From assembly GCF_030867145.1 (NCBI RefSeq), contig NC_134443.1:2356001-2420000 (forward strand): a stretch of 64,000 nucleotides of DNA, written 5' to 3'. The notes below the pieces were generated by a model, which worked only from the letters and a program-made list of their open reading frames with translations, made no database searches and was not told the DNA's origin. The stretch comes from Opisthocomus hoazin (lineage: Eukaryota; Chordata; Aves; Opisthocomiformes; Opisthocomidae). Below are positions 12,601 to 25,240 of this stretch, one piece after another (the stretch's first letter is position 1; each line of letters opens with the position of its first letter). The translations under genes and the position numbers were made by a program.

Positions 12601-13029
12601 CTCTCCAGCCATGGGATGGCATGTCCCCGCGGGGCTGGCATCCCTCGTCTGCCTCCGGAGGAAAACCACCCATCCCGCTGCCCTGCCCTTGCCTGGGCAC
12701 TGCTCGGGGACCCTCCTGGGGTGCTGACGTGTGGACAAATCCCCAGCCCCAAGCAGCTGCGGGCAGGGAAGTGCTGGGGCTAAAAAAAGATGGGAGCAGA
12801 TGGGGCTGGACACGGCCGCTGCTTTTTGGAGGGTCCAGGAGGTCTCCGCCGAACGCCGACCCCCTGCATGGTGGTGGGATGCTGGGGACCACCCCGGGCC
12901 TCAGTTTCCCCATCAGTGAAAAGGCAGCATCGCTGTGTCCACGCAGTGTGGTGGGAGAGCGAGATGTGGGGTCTGCGTGGGTTTGGTGAGACGGGGGTCC
13001 CTGGGGGCGTGTGGACCCACTGGGCACGG

Positions 13030-13210
13030 GTGGGACCCCAGCCCCATCACCGGACCCCCTGGGTGCCAGTGGGACCCGGTAGGACTCCATCACTGGACCC
13101 CCCCCAGGAGCTGGTGGGGCCCCATCACTGGACCCTCTGGGCATGGGTGGGACCCCAGCCCCATCACCGGACCCCCCGGGGCACGGGTGGACCCCCAGCC
13201 CCGAACCCCG
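13030..13210. repeat. Short irregular minisatellite
   Basis: About four imperfect units built on CCCATCACCGGACCCCCTGG and GGGTGGGACCCCAG alternate over about 180 bp. Unit length varies between roughly 40 and 60 bp. Confidence 0.6.
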
Positions 13211-14559
13211 GGCGCAGGATGGGGCCGTGGGACGCGGGGACAGCAGCCGAGGGGGACGCGACACCACGAGGTGGCAGCAGCACTTCGCGAGTGGCCGGGG
13301 GGTGCCAGCCCCGCCCGGGAGCAGACCCCTATCCCATCCCCCCCCCCCCCGGGCAGGGCCATCCCTGCCGGCCCCCGCTCCTGGGGGGAAGAGGGGTGGG
13401 GGGAGAGATCCCGGCTCAGCATCGCGACAGTCCCGGGAGCCAGCGGGTTTGGTGACCCAAAGGACTCCAAAGGACCCTCGGTGTCCACTCCCTGCCTCAG
13501 TTTCCCCACTCCTGCTTCCACGTCACCCAAGGTTGAGCTCGCTCCGTCACACCGCGGTGACGAGAGCAAGCGACTTGGAAACCCCAACGCCGTGCCCGTG
13601 GAGAGGCTCCCACGCTCCCCAAACCCGGGGGCACCCGTGCTGTCCCTGGGCTCCCCCGAGCTCCCGCGTGCCCTCGGACTGGGGAGCGTTGCTGCTGTGG
13701 CTCGGCACGGGTGGGTCGGCGAGGAGCTGGGGAATTGCTTCCGTGGGTTTGCTCCCATAAACGGGAATAACGGGAATAACGCCCTTTCCCTGCCCATCTC
13801 CAGGTCTCCAGAACGCCCCGGCGAGGGATTTGAAATGACCGTTCGGTTGCCTTCGGCAGAGGTGTGGGGAGAAGAGAAGGTGGGCTGGAGGGGACGACCT
13901 TCAGGGAATGGTTTTGCCTTGCTCCCGACCAGGAGAAGGAGGCGAGCTCCCAGCTGAGCCCCCGGCAGAGCCAGCTCAGCCCAGGAATACCTGGGAATGG
14001 CTGGGTTCGGAAGGGGAAAAAGCAATCTTCAATTAATGGGCTTGTTTAGGAGGGGAAATAGAGAAACGTCCCCCCCAACACGTGGGGGATCAGAAACTGC
14101 AGTAAATCAGCCAGAGAATTTTGAAGTCTGGTGTAATTGTGTGGCGGTGACACAGGATTCGAGGGGGCTTCCTCTCCGAGGAGGGGGCACGGGGGCTTGG
14201 CTGGGAGGGGAGGAAGAAATCGGGGGGTGCCCGGTGCCCCCACTGACCTGCCGAACTGCACTTCACACACCAGGTTCCTGCCACGGCGACCGAAACCCTG
14301 GGCCGGGCTCACCGGCAGGCGCGATCCGGCACGGCTGCCTCGCCGGGAGATGCTCCCGCAGCCTTCGCCGCCTCCTCTCCCCTCCCAGGTAACCGGGGAC
14401 CGGAGCAAAGCCCGGGGGGGGGGAAAACACGGCCCCACACGCGTGCGTGGTGCCTGTGGTCTGTGCGTGGCGTGACCTTTCCTCACCGTGCAGCTGCCTG
14501 CGTGAGGTTACACGTAAAGCTCTGTACGGAAGCATCGGTGTTTTGGAAACACCCAGCGT

Positions 14560-14645
14560 GAGCGGTGTGCGAAGCGCCCGGCTCGCTGGCGTGTGTAAGC
14601 GTGGGCATGGCGTGTGTAAGCGTGGGCATGGCGTGTTTGTGTGGG
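14560..14645 (+). repeat. GCGTGTGTAAGCGTGGGCATG tandem, 2-3 copies
   Basis: Two near-perfect units and a partial third of GCGTGTGTAAGCGTGGGCAT in direct repeat. Confidence 0.6.
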
Positions 14646-14884
14646 CTGGTGTGGAGGCAGGCATGTGCCGCGATGCGTGCGGCAGTGGAGGAGCGGGAGG
14701 GCACGCGTGGGCTCTGCCGATGCTGGCGGCACAGGGCTGGCTCCTGCCAAGGTGCTGATAGCAAACTGCAGTACCGGTAGGGTTAAAAAAAAAAAAAATT
14801 GGGGAAGACTTCCTAGGTCTACTCAAAATTTTTTCAGAAGGCACAACTGACATTTTAGGAAGAAAAAAAATTAGAATTTCAAAC

Positions 14885-15065
14885 TCTGGCCCCGTCCTCC
14901 TGACCCCCTCCTGCAGATATTGATCGGCATTTCTAAGGTCCCCTCTCAGCCTTCTCTTCTCCAGGCTGAACAAGCCCAGCTCCCTCAGCCTCTCCTCATA
15001 GGAGAGATGCTCCAGTCCCCTCCTCATCCTCGTAGCCCGCATCGCAGCGCCCGTCCCCAGCATTT
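14885..15065 (-). mobile_element. CR1 LINE fragment, internal 3' UTR part
   Basis: The plus strand carries CAGCCTTCTCTTCTCCAGGC, then CCAGCTCCCTCAGCCTCTCC and TCGTAGCCCGCATCGCAGCG. This is the reverse complement of the CR1 segment near its 3' end. The terminal octamers are missing, so this copy is cut at both ends. A short A-rich stretch lies at its left side. Confidence 0.8.
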
Positions 15066-15549
15066 TGCGGGGGGGGAGGGTGTGTCCCCCCCCGAACTCC
15101 TCGAGGTTTCTGTTCCATGTTAGGGGATGAAAACCCCCGTCTCTGTCGCGGCCGCATCCGAAGGGGAAAATCTTGCAGGGCTGAACCTGCTTCACCCTTG
15201 CAGAGGTTTGTGATTCGCCCTAAAACCGGGCAGGGCATCTCGGGCGGCTGCCTTCGCCGTGCCGGAGCTCGCCAGCAGCAAACGGGGCTCCGAATCCATC
15301 CCGTAGCACCGAAAGGCGTGAATCCCCGGGGATTAGAGGGTTGGGTTTGGGGCCTGTGTGGTTTTTGTTTCCTTTCCACAATGCCATTCGGGGCCTGGAA
15401 GGGCTGTCCCCGTCCCCTCGACCCGGGCCAGCTCTGCAGCACGGCTGTGCGGGTTGGGCAGGGCTCTTGCAGGCAGCGTTAGGACTCGGATGAGCAGGAG
15501 CTCGCCGGGGTAAGGCACTGCGGGGGGCTCCAGGGCTGTTTTAAGCAAG

Positions 15550-15760
15550 GTAGAACGAGGGACAGATGGTTAATTGATTTCCTTGATTAACTAAGACTTT
15601 GTCAGCGCCGTATTCTCGGGTTTACTCTCCTTGGCTTTTGCAGTCAGGAATTATTTATTTTTAAACAGCGGTTTGGGGGGGGGAATGTTTCTTTTTCTGT
15701 CCCTGAAAATTTCTAGCGAGAAAGTCGTTAATCTTCAGCTGATATTTAGCATGGGGAGGG
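15550..15760. promoter_or_regulatory. AT-rich island with inverted TTAAT motifs
   Basis: In otherwise GC-rich DNA, 15569-15592 contains GTTAAT and, 11 bases later, ATTAAC, an inverted pair like a widely spaced HNF1 or homeodomain target. TTATTTATTTTT follows. A regulatory role is inferred only from composition and motif. Confidence 0.25.
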
Positions 15761-16400
15761 GAACGAGCGCGTCCAGCCGCGTGGGAATGAGAAGCTCCAA
15801 GTGCTGTTGCGTTGGCTGGCAGGCGAAACCGTGCCGCTCCGGTGGGAGAGGCAGCGCGCGGCGGCTTTGCTGTCATGGAGAAATCCTCACGGGATCCTAC
15901 CAGCAGCTACCTGCGCCCAGCAGCTAATTCGGTGCCGGCGGCAAATCGCCGTCCCGGCCGACAGCTCAGCCGGCGCGGCGGTGCGAAGCGGCTGTCGCGT
16001 CTTTGTGCTGGCCACGACTGCCCGGCTGCCTTGGGAACTTCTGATCCGTCCCCTTGGTGGAAATCCTCAGCCACGATTTCCTGGTGTCTCTCAGCATCAA
16101 GAAGGGGGGAAATCGTGGCAGTTGATTGTTAAATCAATTATTGGTAACTCCTCTTGGGTTTCCAGGCGCGGGGTGGGGGGAGCGTCCCCGCACGAGGACG
16201 CGTCTCCTTTGTACTTCCCTAAGGCGGGTGGGCGAGGGGTTCATCTGGAAAAGACGGACTAGACGTGGTCCATCCATCCGGATCCGCCCTGAGGGACCTG
16301 GGGCTGGTCGGTGGTTTTAAATTTCGTAGACTTGCCAATCCTGCCAGCCTCCCCTCTCGCTTCGGCCGGGGCTGGGGCATCAGCCCAGAAAGTCCTGGTG

Positions 16401-16424
16401 ATAATAATAATAATAATAATAATA
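16401..16424 (+). repeat. (ATA)n microsatellite
   Basis: Eight ATA-type triplets in a row. Confidence 0.9.
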
Positions 16425-17499
16425 TCATCACTGGTGGGGCAGAGGCGGGGACAGCACGACAGCCCCTCGGTTTGCATCCTCTGTTGTCTTTCCTGTGCCT
16501 TGTGTTTGCTGTGGCTTCTCCTAAACAGAGGGGGAAATAAAATAGTGGTTTAAGGGATGTTGAAGTCAGCTCTTGAGAGGCTGGAGGAGGCTGTGTTGAC
16601 ACCCCCCCCCCAAAGGAAAACAAGTGAAAGAGAGACAAAAAAAAGAACCGTGTGGGTCTTTGTGAAAAGAATTAAAATGGGTCCCGGAGGCTGGCAGCGC
16701 TGGGATGGGGACGGGAGCCCTCGGGAGGAGGACTCTCAGAAACGAGAGCTGTGGACACAAAAGCACCAGGCCGGGGACGGGAGACGCGCTGGGAGGGTGC
16801 CAGCCGGAGCTGCCTGCGGGCAGGGACCGGGCAGGGTCCCGACTGTCCCCCAGCACCGCTGCGATGCTCCCGGGGGCGGCGGTTGGGGCGTGGGGTGGGG
16901 ATGCCGGGCAGCGTGGGGTGCGCGTAGGGCAACCCGATCAGTCCTGCTCTGTGCCTGGCACCGGCCTGCCCTTCCGACGCATCCCGTCAGCGGGTCTGCG
17001 CGGGTCTGGAGGAGGAATTCAAACCGTGAATGAATGGCCGGAGAGGCCTGGGAGCTGTCTTTCGGGTGCTTGGTTTTTCCCCCCGAGACGCTCTAGGCAA
17101 ACCCCAAGGGTGACCCCCGCCACGGTGCAGGGGATCGGGACCCTCGTGAGTCCTGGGGGCTTCATCCTCTGCTGGAGTCACGGCCTCGGCACGTCCTGGG
17201 GGCTCCCCAGCCGTGCAGCCGCACCGAAGCCGGGCTGAACCCTCCGGCATCGAAGGAGCCGCCCCAGATTTACGCTGCTCAGCTGAGCTTTTCGGCTAGC
17301 GTTTTCCCTCTGTCTTTGGGAAACAGGGAATAACGTGGCAGAGGGGCAAAGAGCGAGGGCAACCCCGTGCCCGTGAGCACGCTGCTTCGCTGCTGCACCC
17401 GGCGCTCGCCGCGGCAGGTTGGGCAACCAGCCTGGAGAGCATCCTCCCCTTCCGCCACCGCTTCTCTTCCCTCTCCCGCATCCATCGCTGTTGCTGACC

Positions 17500-20480
17500 T
17501 TGGGGTTAGAACCTGTTGGCTTTTCATGTCTACAGCAGGGGGAATAAATTAAGTAAATAAATTCAATTTTGCAGCGCTCTGTAGTGTCCTTAGCCGTGGG
17601 TTTCAACCAGCTTTGCTGTGCAGCAGCGGCTCCGCGCCGAGGTACCGCGTAAGAGAAACACCCCTGACGAGGTTGCGCTGGGTTTGAATTCATCATCTGC
17701 TCGGTTTTGTTCTTTGTGAGAGATTTTTAATGCAATCAGGCCTTCCCGAAAATGGACGGGAACGAAGCGCCGTAAATACGTTGTCTGATGACCACAGAAC
17801 AAATCCTGTCAGGAAAACGGAACGAAGGCTTGAAAAATGGGATTTCGGAAGGGAAGCTTGAGCTGGCGTCAAACCCGGCGCTGTTTTCGCGGAGCGAGGG
17901 AAGCGAAGCTTGCTTAGGACTGCTTGGGGGCAGGGGAAAAGTTCCCCAGACCCTGGAGCAGTTTGGATTCGGGCTGACTTTGCTGGCTGGAGCTTCTGCC
18001 GCTGAAAATATTTGGGGATTTCTAAAAGAAACCAAATAATGGAGTCCCAACCCCCTGTGAAGAGACACAAAGGGGGTTTATTGAATCTTTCTTTGGGGGG
18101 GAAGGTGAATATACCTGCATTGCCCCCCAGAATGTATTGCGAAATACGTTTGCCATCCTCTGACGCTGCCGTGTGCGTTTGTAATCCCTCGGCGTCTGGT
18201 CCCTTGGCTGCTCTTCCCGGGAGAGGCCCCGCCGTCCCCGGGGAGCCCCGCGTCCCGCTGCCTGCCCCACGCAGGGCCCGCTCCCTCCGGGGGTGGTGGC
18301 TGCTCTCCGGTAGCATCGCTCGCTTGCCCTTCCCGGGAGCTGTTTTACACCCCCCGACACCCTCCCTCAGCTTCCAATTCTTTTTTTAACAGCTCATTTT
18401 GCATCGCCTTCCCGGGGACCTGAATTAAATCCCGTGTTTAGCAAATGGGGCGACGGGACTGAGTGTTCCACGGCCACAACATCGCTCGTGCAGGTGCTGT
18501 GGGCACAGAACACCCTTATTCCAGGGAGACGTTAGCAAAAAATACCCACTTGAAATGTCCTTTACACTGGTTATATCCAGAAGCTTTCTGGTTTTTTAAC
18601 TAAATTGATTTGCAGCACTACTGCTCCATTGCTTGCGTAGGATCCGGGGAAGTTTCAGAAGCGATAATAAAAAATTATAAAAGCCGCAGCCTTTTACTGG
18701 AGGGAAAATAGCTGCATTTTTAAAGACACTTGAAAACTGAGTGAGCGTGTTCCTGTTAGGAAAATCACCCTGGCTGCTCGGTGAGCATGAAATCCACCTC
18801 CATCCCCTTCCCACCCCCCAGTCCCCATCCCTGCGGGCGGAGGAGACGCGACAGCGGGTCGCGGGGGGCGAATTTACGCCAGATCTGAGCCCGATGCGAG
18901 ACCCGAGCGCCGCGGGGGAGCTCGCCCCAAACCCGCGCTGGGCTGGCTGGCGGCTCCTTTTCGAGGGTGTTCTCCGGGTGCTGCGCTGGGTCGCACCCTG
19001 TGTGGCCGTTTCTGTCCCCTGCGCAGCCAGGGGCGGTGGGTCTCGCACTGCTGCCTGCTCCTCAGGTGGCACCGAGTGCGCACAGAGTCCTGAAGTGCCA
19101 TTTCAATACGGAGCTTTCAGCTTCGTCAAAGAGACGCTAAATACCCCTGGGCACACAAGGACCTGCCGGGTGCTGGAGAATAGGGCTGGTTTGTTCTGGA
19201 GGGTATTATCCCACCTCAATCGCTGTTATTTTTTTTAAATCCTCCTTAATGGTATTAATCTGCAAGTGTCTTTTCTGCTTTTTTCTGAGATAGCCGCACA
19301 GGCGCGCCGGGTGGGAGGACTCGCTGCTTTTTTCTGGCAAGGAACAGGCAAAGCTGCCTCGACGTTTGCAGAAAAATGCTGCTGACTATTGCAGAGGGAA
19401 AAGTTCGAGGCTGGGAGCGGCGGAGGGAGCAGGGAGCGTCCGGAGAGCGAACGCGCAGCCTGCAGAGCTTCGGCCGCTGCTGGAGACGGTGAGCTATAAA
19501 GCCATAACCCAGCTCCGTTAGCACTAGCCCATCCCATGCCCTGCGTTCTGGGCAAAAAACAAGCAGAAAAAGTCCAAGCCAACCCTCCGCTTATTTTTTT
19601 TAGAAATATGTTTGATGTTAAAAGCAACGAGCGGTGATATAATTTTTTTTATTATTATTATTTTAAGGCATCGCTGTATTTGTTCAGTCCACATTTGCTT
19701 TCAGCTTGTGCCGGAGCAACACAGAGGAAAAATAAATTCCTCGGGATAAAAGCAGCTCTCCGCCGTGGAGTGGGAAGCACAAAGGTGTCGGCAAGACGGC
19801 AGAGATGAGGTTTGTTCAGCGCTCCTCTGAGCCTTTTAAACTGCAAATTAATGACCTCGAGACGGACGCAACACAGACGGTAATCTTTCCTTTGGAATTC
19901 GCTTCCTTCTTCCTTCGTTCTCCCGCTCGGTGCTTGCCGGGGCTGCCAAGGGCTCCGCGCTCTGCGCCGCCTCGGAGGGGAAAGGTCCAGCCAGGTGGCT
20001 TTGGGATCGTTTCTTCCCAACGCAGCATTTTGCTGGGAAAAATGTGTTGGCATTGGCGGGGAGAGCCGGGGAGGGAGCTGCTCCTCTGGGGGCTTTCCGG
20101 GGGGGAGGAAAGAAGGACGCGTTCCCATTGCTGGGGGGGATTATCGGGCTGAATTCCTTTTTCCCCTCTCCCTGCTTTTGCTCTTGGAAGAGTAGGGGCG
20201 AACCAGCAGTCCCGCAGCTCGGGGGCTGTCCAGGGGGGTGCGCAAGCTCCAGAGAAATGTCTGAATATTTTTTTGCATCCATTCTAATCTCAGAATACCT
20301 GGAAAGAGCCACGACTTAAAGCTGGTGGCATCCTCCAGCAGCCCGCTCTAAGCCGCCGCTCCTCTTTGTGAATTCAGAGTCCGTCCCTCCGAGCCCGAAG
20401 AAGTGACGTATTCCTGTCCTTGTTTTATAGAAATTTTATAGATTTCCTATAACCAACTTCTCTGGCTTTTGCTAAAGGTT
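17500..20480. other. Mixed interval with AT-rich islands, no gene
   Basis: No exon recognised. Blocks near 17515-17580, 18400-18440, 18530-18740, 19600-19720 and 20395-20480 are much richer in A/T than their surroundings and hold TAAT, AATAAA-like and CRE-like (TGACGTA at about 20404) motifs. They stand out as candidates for conserved non-coding elements of the HJV-NR2F5 interval. Alignment to other birds would be needed to say more. Confidence 0.25.
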
Positions 20481-20596
20481 ATGTCTTGATTTTTAAACAG
20501 AAGAAAGAATTGGATTTAGCCCTCCTGGATTGAAATAAGAGGTGTCAGGATTTTTGGGGCACAAAACAGGAGAATGAGAAGGCGGGTTTGCAGCCG

Positions 20597-20642
20597 CAAT
20601 TATCTGAATTATCTGAATTACCTGAATTATCTGAATTATCCT
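20597..20642 (+). repeat. 10-bp tandem, CTGAATTATC-like
   Basis: About four to five copies of a 10-bp unit (CTGAATTATC, one with CTGAATTACC) in direct tandem. Confidence 0.85.
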
Positions 20643-22079
20643 TCTGCCTCCCATAGGATGAGACCCCCGGCTGGAAAGGCTGAGCTGGGGCCACCAAAAC
20701 AGCACTAGGAGGGGAGAGAAAACCCAAGCGATGGGAAGAACGGGGTAAGGGCTCAGTGACGGGAAAGAGGGGTGCTCCCGATCGCTGGTTTAATGCCGCT
20801 CCGGGGCTGTGGTACCCGACGGGCGCCCGGGGATGGAGTTACCTCTCCGTCTCCTGGATCCGGCTGCGTGTCCGGCCAGAGGAGGGTCTCAGCCTCTCCC
20901 TGCCCCAACGCCTGCGCTGGGGACGCGGCCGGGAGCTGCCGGGGAACGGTATTCCCACAGCGCCGCTTAAAATCCCTCTTTATCCCCGTCCATCTTGAGC
21001 CTAACCACCCTGAGCCTCGTCCTGCAGGTGTTACTGCTGTTAATTATCCCACATACGGAAACTTTTGAGGGCCGTCCTCATCCTCGTGGAAAGATTCATG
21101 GTTTGCTTCACACAGGCAGGGCTGGAGCCTGCACTGGCAAAGCAAAATGGGAAATTTCTTGCTTGATAATCAAATCCCCCTTTTTTAATATAAATAACAG
21201 TCCTGGGGAGCCGAGCGGATTTGCAGAGTGCAGTTTTATGGAGGAAACGCATCTTAGAGGGAGTCAAAATTTTATTTTATGGTGCAGAGAAGGCAAACGG
21301 GGTTTGCAGGAGAGGCGGCAGCGATGCTGGCCCAGACCTGTGGCCAGTGTCCATGGAAAACTTTTCCCAGTGCCAGTGGGAAAGGTCGGTGCCAGCCGTG
21401 CCCTCGCCCCGGCGTTGGCAGCAGGGGGGATGCTCCCATCCCCATCTCTGCTGGGGGCTGAAGCTTCCCCCTCTCTTTTTTTGGGGTGCCGGGGCTTGGA
21501 GCAGGCGGGATTTCTCCCCAAAGTGCTGCTGAGGAGCGAGTGAAGAGCTGGAAAACAGGCAGGGAAATCTCTGGCTGGAGAAGGGACTGCTTAAAAAACA
21601 AATCAGCCCCCGTATCCGTCGTGCTCTAACAGGTCCCCCCAAAAAATCTGGGGGTAAAGCCCCTCCCTTCAAACCACGGGGATCCCGGCTCCTGGCGCTG
21701 CCTGTAGCTCGCTGCAGGATCTTGAGGGGCTTATGAGGACTTTTGCCCAGGAACAGAGCCGCTTGCACAGCGGGGGAAACTGAGGCACAGAGCGAGGCAA
21801 AGCAGACCACCTCCAGGCGGGGACACCCAAGGACGTTGGGGACACCCAAGGTCATGGCCCTGATGCCTCCAGAGCACCCCAGACCGTCCCCATCGCCCCG
21901 GGGTGGTCTCCATCCACCCCAGGGCCCCCGGCGGTTGGGACGCGGCGGCCGTGGCACCCCGGGAGGCGGAGGGGAGCCCCCACGCAGCCGCCGCGGGGCC
22001 GCGCCGTGTGAATTAACCAACTTTGTTTTCCACCAAGGCTTTTCCCTTAATAGCCGTCCCCCTCCCCCTCGCTTTTGCC

Positions 22080-22200
22080 GGCGTTTGAGGAGAAGTGAGG
22101 CGTGAGAGATCCTTTGGAATAATGAGGTGTAATTAGCCCTGGCAGCTCTTATCTTCCACCCCCCCCTTCAATTAGATTGAAATAAAAAAAAAAAAAAGGC
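22080..22200. promoter_or_regulatory. Candidate non-coding element with TAATTAG and GATA-type sites
   Basis: Contains GGAATAATGAGGTGTAATTA, CTTATC (a GATA factor site) and CAATTAG within about 100 bp, ending in an A-run. Only the motif cluster is seen; function is inferred. Confidence 0.25.
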
Positions 22201-22924
22201 AAGAAAAAGCTGGGGGGGCGCGAAATAAAAAGGGAGGAAAAGGAAGGTGGGGAGGGAGAGGGTGAGAAAAAGTTGGATGCCTTGTCTGGCTCCATCCTTC
22301 TGGGCCGGGTCCCGGTCCCCATGGCTGGGGGATGCCGGCTCCGTCCCACATTGTGTGGCTGCTGCTGGGGGAAGGTTGCTCCGTGCCTCAGTTTCCCTCC
22401 ACGCTGCCGAAGGTGTGAATCGTGGCGGCGTGCCCCGCGGCGGTGGCTGCCTCGGCGGGGTACCCAGACCAACCCTGCGGCAGAGCTGACGTGTCGCTGG
22501 GTCCGTCGTGGGTGTAGGCAGAGCCCTGAGCCCCCAGCACCCCCTTGGAGCTCTCCTTTCCCACCCAGACTCCGGTTTCTGACCCCGGCTTCGATCCCCC
22601 GGTGCCACATCGGGTTCCCGGCACACAGGGGAGGTGGGAAGAGCCGCCGGGAGCCGGACCTGGGTGCAGCGGGGCTGCTTTGGGGCTGCTCCATCCCTCC
22701 CCGCTCATCGCCGACATCTCCCGGCCTCCGACGCTGTCCGTCCACCCCGCTGCCATTCCCGCTCGGTCCCTTGGTCTTTCGTACCCGTGACCCTGGTCTT
22801 CAGGCTGACAGGCTGACGGATGGGCAGCGCCCCGGTGATTTACGACGTCCTTTAATATTTGGCAAAGCGGCCGAAGGCCCCGGGCAGCCGGCGGAGCTGG
22901 GCAGGGGGGAGACGGCCCGGAGAT

Positions 22925-23085
22925 TTGTCAACCTTTGAGCCGGGGAGGCGGGGAGGGAGGAAAGTGCCCTGTCTGTCCGCAGTGATTTATACACAATCGC
23001 CGTGATTAAATTGGCCTTAGCTAATGATAACTAACTAGTCAGGGGCTGACCTTTCTCTGACAATGGAAGGGTGCTGCGGGGTGTC
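22925..23085. promoter_or_regulatory. Candidate conserved non-coding element
   Basis: An AT-rich, non-repetitive block in GC-rich surroundings with GTGATTTATACACAATCG, GTGATTAAATTGGCC, GCTAATGATAACTAACTAG and GACAATGG (a SOX-like site). The texture resembles developmental enhancers found around other COUP-TF genes. Conservation is not testable here. Confidence 0.3.
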
Positions 23086-23334
23086 GAACGGGGATGTTGC
23101 TTCAGCCAAGACATCACTGTTTTTTTAACATCCCTCTCTTCTTGCCCTTAGCCATGGTTTCCCAGCTGGCCCCGCGTCCGGAAGATGCAGGACGCCGCGT
23201 CTCGCCGCACCCCGGGGCTCACCCCGCCGCACGTCGTCTCTCCGGGCTGCGCCGGCACGGCCACGGCCGGGTACCACGGCCCCGGCTGCCTGCGCCCGTG
23301 GGGCCGGCCGAAGCAAGTGGGTCTGATGGTTTCA

Positions 23335-23712
23335 CAGAATCACAGAATCACAGAATAGTAGGGGTTGGAAGGGACCTCTGTGGGTCATCTAGTCCAACCC
23401 CCCCGCCAAAGCAGGGTCACCCAGAGCAGGCTGCACAGGACCTTGTCCAGGCGGGTCTTGAATATCTCCAGAGAAGGAGACTCCACAACCTCCCTGGGCA
23501 GCCTGTTCCAGTGCTCTGTCACCCTCAGAGAGAAGAAGTTCCTCCTCATGTTCAGACGGAACTTCCTGTGCCTCAGTTTGTGCCTATTACCCCTTGTCCT
23601 GTCACTGGGCACCACTGAAAAGAGCTTGGCCCCATCCTCCTGACACCCACCCTTCAGATATTTGTAGGCATTTATAAGGTCCCCTCGCAGCCTTCTCTTC
23701 TTCAGGCAGTTT
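23335..23712 (-). mobile_element. CR1 LINE 3' portion, well preserved
   Basis: The plus strand begins with three CACAGAAT octamers followed by GGTTGGAAGGGACCTCTGTG, GTCATCTAGTCCAACC and the rest of the CR1 3' untranslated segment up to CAGCCTTCTCTTCTTCAGGC. The element is therefore in minus orientation, 5'-truncated, with its 3' end at 23335. It is the cleanest CR1 copy in the window, so probably among the younger ones. Confidence 0.95.
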
Positions 23713-25074
23713 CTATCTGGGCAGGACTTCAAATGTGTTTCCAGTGGGAAATCCCACCCGCAGCCGAGCCCAACGGGGTCCTGGGGGGCTGCGCAGGCAC
23801 CCGCAGGCCTGGGATGCCCTGCTTTTCCAGGGATGCCTTGTTCTCCATCCCCCCTCCTTGCCCAGATCCATCCCTCCATCCCTCCCTCCCTCTCCCTTCT
23901 CCGCCAGCTCCTGCACCCTTTATCCCCGTCTCTGCCCCGTGCTGCGGAGAGGCTGCCTCCCTGCCGAGCTATGATGGAGTATTTGAGATGGTCAAAAATG
24001 AGCTTTTCCTGCCTTAAAACACCTTTTGCCTCCTCTGCTCGCCCCAAAATGAAATCCCACCCCCAGTGAAACGGCCCCTGACCCCCTCCAGGCTGAGGTT
24101 TCGCCGCTCAGCCCAGATTTTTCCCACTGCGACTCTTCACACAGGTTTGGGATTTGGGTCCTGTTTCAGACACGTGTCACCGCATCCGAGATTTTCCCCG
24201 GCTGGGAAGGACATCGCTGGCTCGCCGCGCCCTGGAGACGCACCGGAGAGACGTGCTGCGTGAAGGGTAAAAGGGAGTAAAACCCTTGGGAGCGGGCTCG
24301 GGGGTGGACGTCTCGGTGCGTGCCGCGCCGTCGTGACACGCGGATAAAAGCCGGGCTGAAGGGACGATTTCACGGAGATTAACCTCGCGCGCTGCGCTGG
24401 GGCCGCCGCCGCCCTCGACACCGGGGCCGCGTGTCGCGACGGCGGATTACGGAGATGTTGACCCCGCCACCGGTTTTATCGGCAGCGGTTTGTCGCACCG
24501 AGGGGGCACGGCCGAGGGCAGGGGACGGAGGCGCTGGGCCGTCCTCCAGGAACCCGGAGCATCTCCACGGAGGCTTTAATTGGATTTTTGGGGAGGGGAC
24601 CCCGGCTGGGGTCAGCGTTTGCTGCCTGGCCCCGGTGCAGCCCGGCTCCCCAAGATGTCTGGTGCTGATGGGCGATGCGTGCGGTGCCCGTGGCGAGGGA
24701 AAGGGGAAGCCTTCGGCCTCGCCGCGGGCAGGGCTGCCCCTCCGCACCACCACGGGCTGGGTTAGAGAGGTTTGATTAAAAAAAAAATGAAATCCCCTTT
24801 GGGAGGCACTCGGGTGGCTTCTGCAGGGATGGGGACGCCGGTCGCGTCGTGACGGGGCGCGTCGCTCCCCACCCTGCACCAGATCTCCCCCGGGCTGGCG
24901 GAATTCGCCTCCTCGGAGCCCAGCCCGCGCCTTCGGACCCCGAGCAGCGCCGGGGTGCCCGACCTGGCGGGGGCTCGGGCGGGTGCCGGCATCGATGCAA
25001 CGAGGCACGTCGGCGGGGACTCGAGCCTGAAAGAGGTTAAAGCGGGGCGAAGCGGGGGGGAAGAGAAACCTCCC

Positions 25075-25240
25075 CAACGGGGCGTTTTAATGACATTCCA
25101 TTAAAGCTCCCTTTGGGACTGGCGCGGCCGCCATGTGCTCCACATTCTCATGGTAATTATGAGACATCTGTATAGAGGCTCTTTTCTCATCAAAGATGGC
25201 TCTCTTCAAAGGCGCTCCTGGGAAACCCTTCACCTCTGAC
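25075..25240. promoter_or_regulatory. Candidate conserved non-coding element
   Basis: Contains TTTTAATGACATTCCATTAA, then TTCTCATGGTAATTATGAGA (an imperfect palindrome around TAATTA), TCAAAGATGG and CTTCAAAGG (TCF/LEF-like). The block is unique and not repeat-derived. Function is inferred from motif density only. Confidence 0.3.

Larger units (their letters stand above)
6630..14880. other. Gene-free GC-rich interval upstream of HJV
   Basis: It must hold the HJV promoter and any 5' UTR exon, but neither could be placed. Open frames over this region are the expected product of high GC and show no recognisable family. Two copies of the dispersed 16-mer discussed under findings lie near 12899 and 13493. 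No CR1 copy is apparent. Confidence 0.45.
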
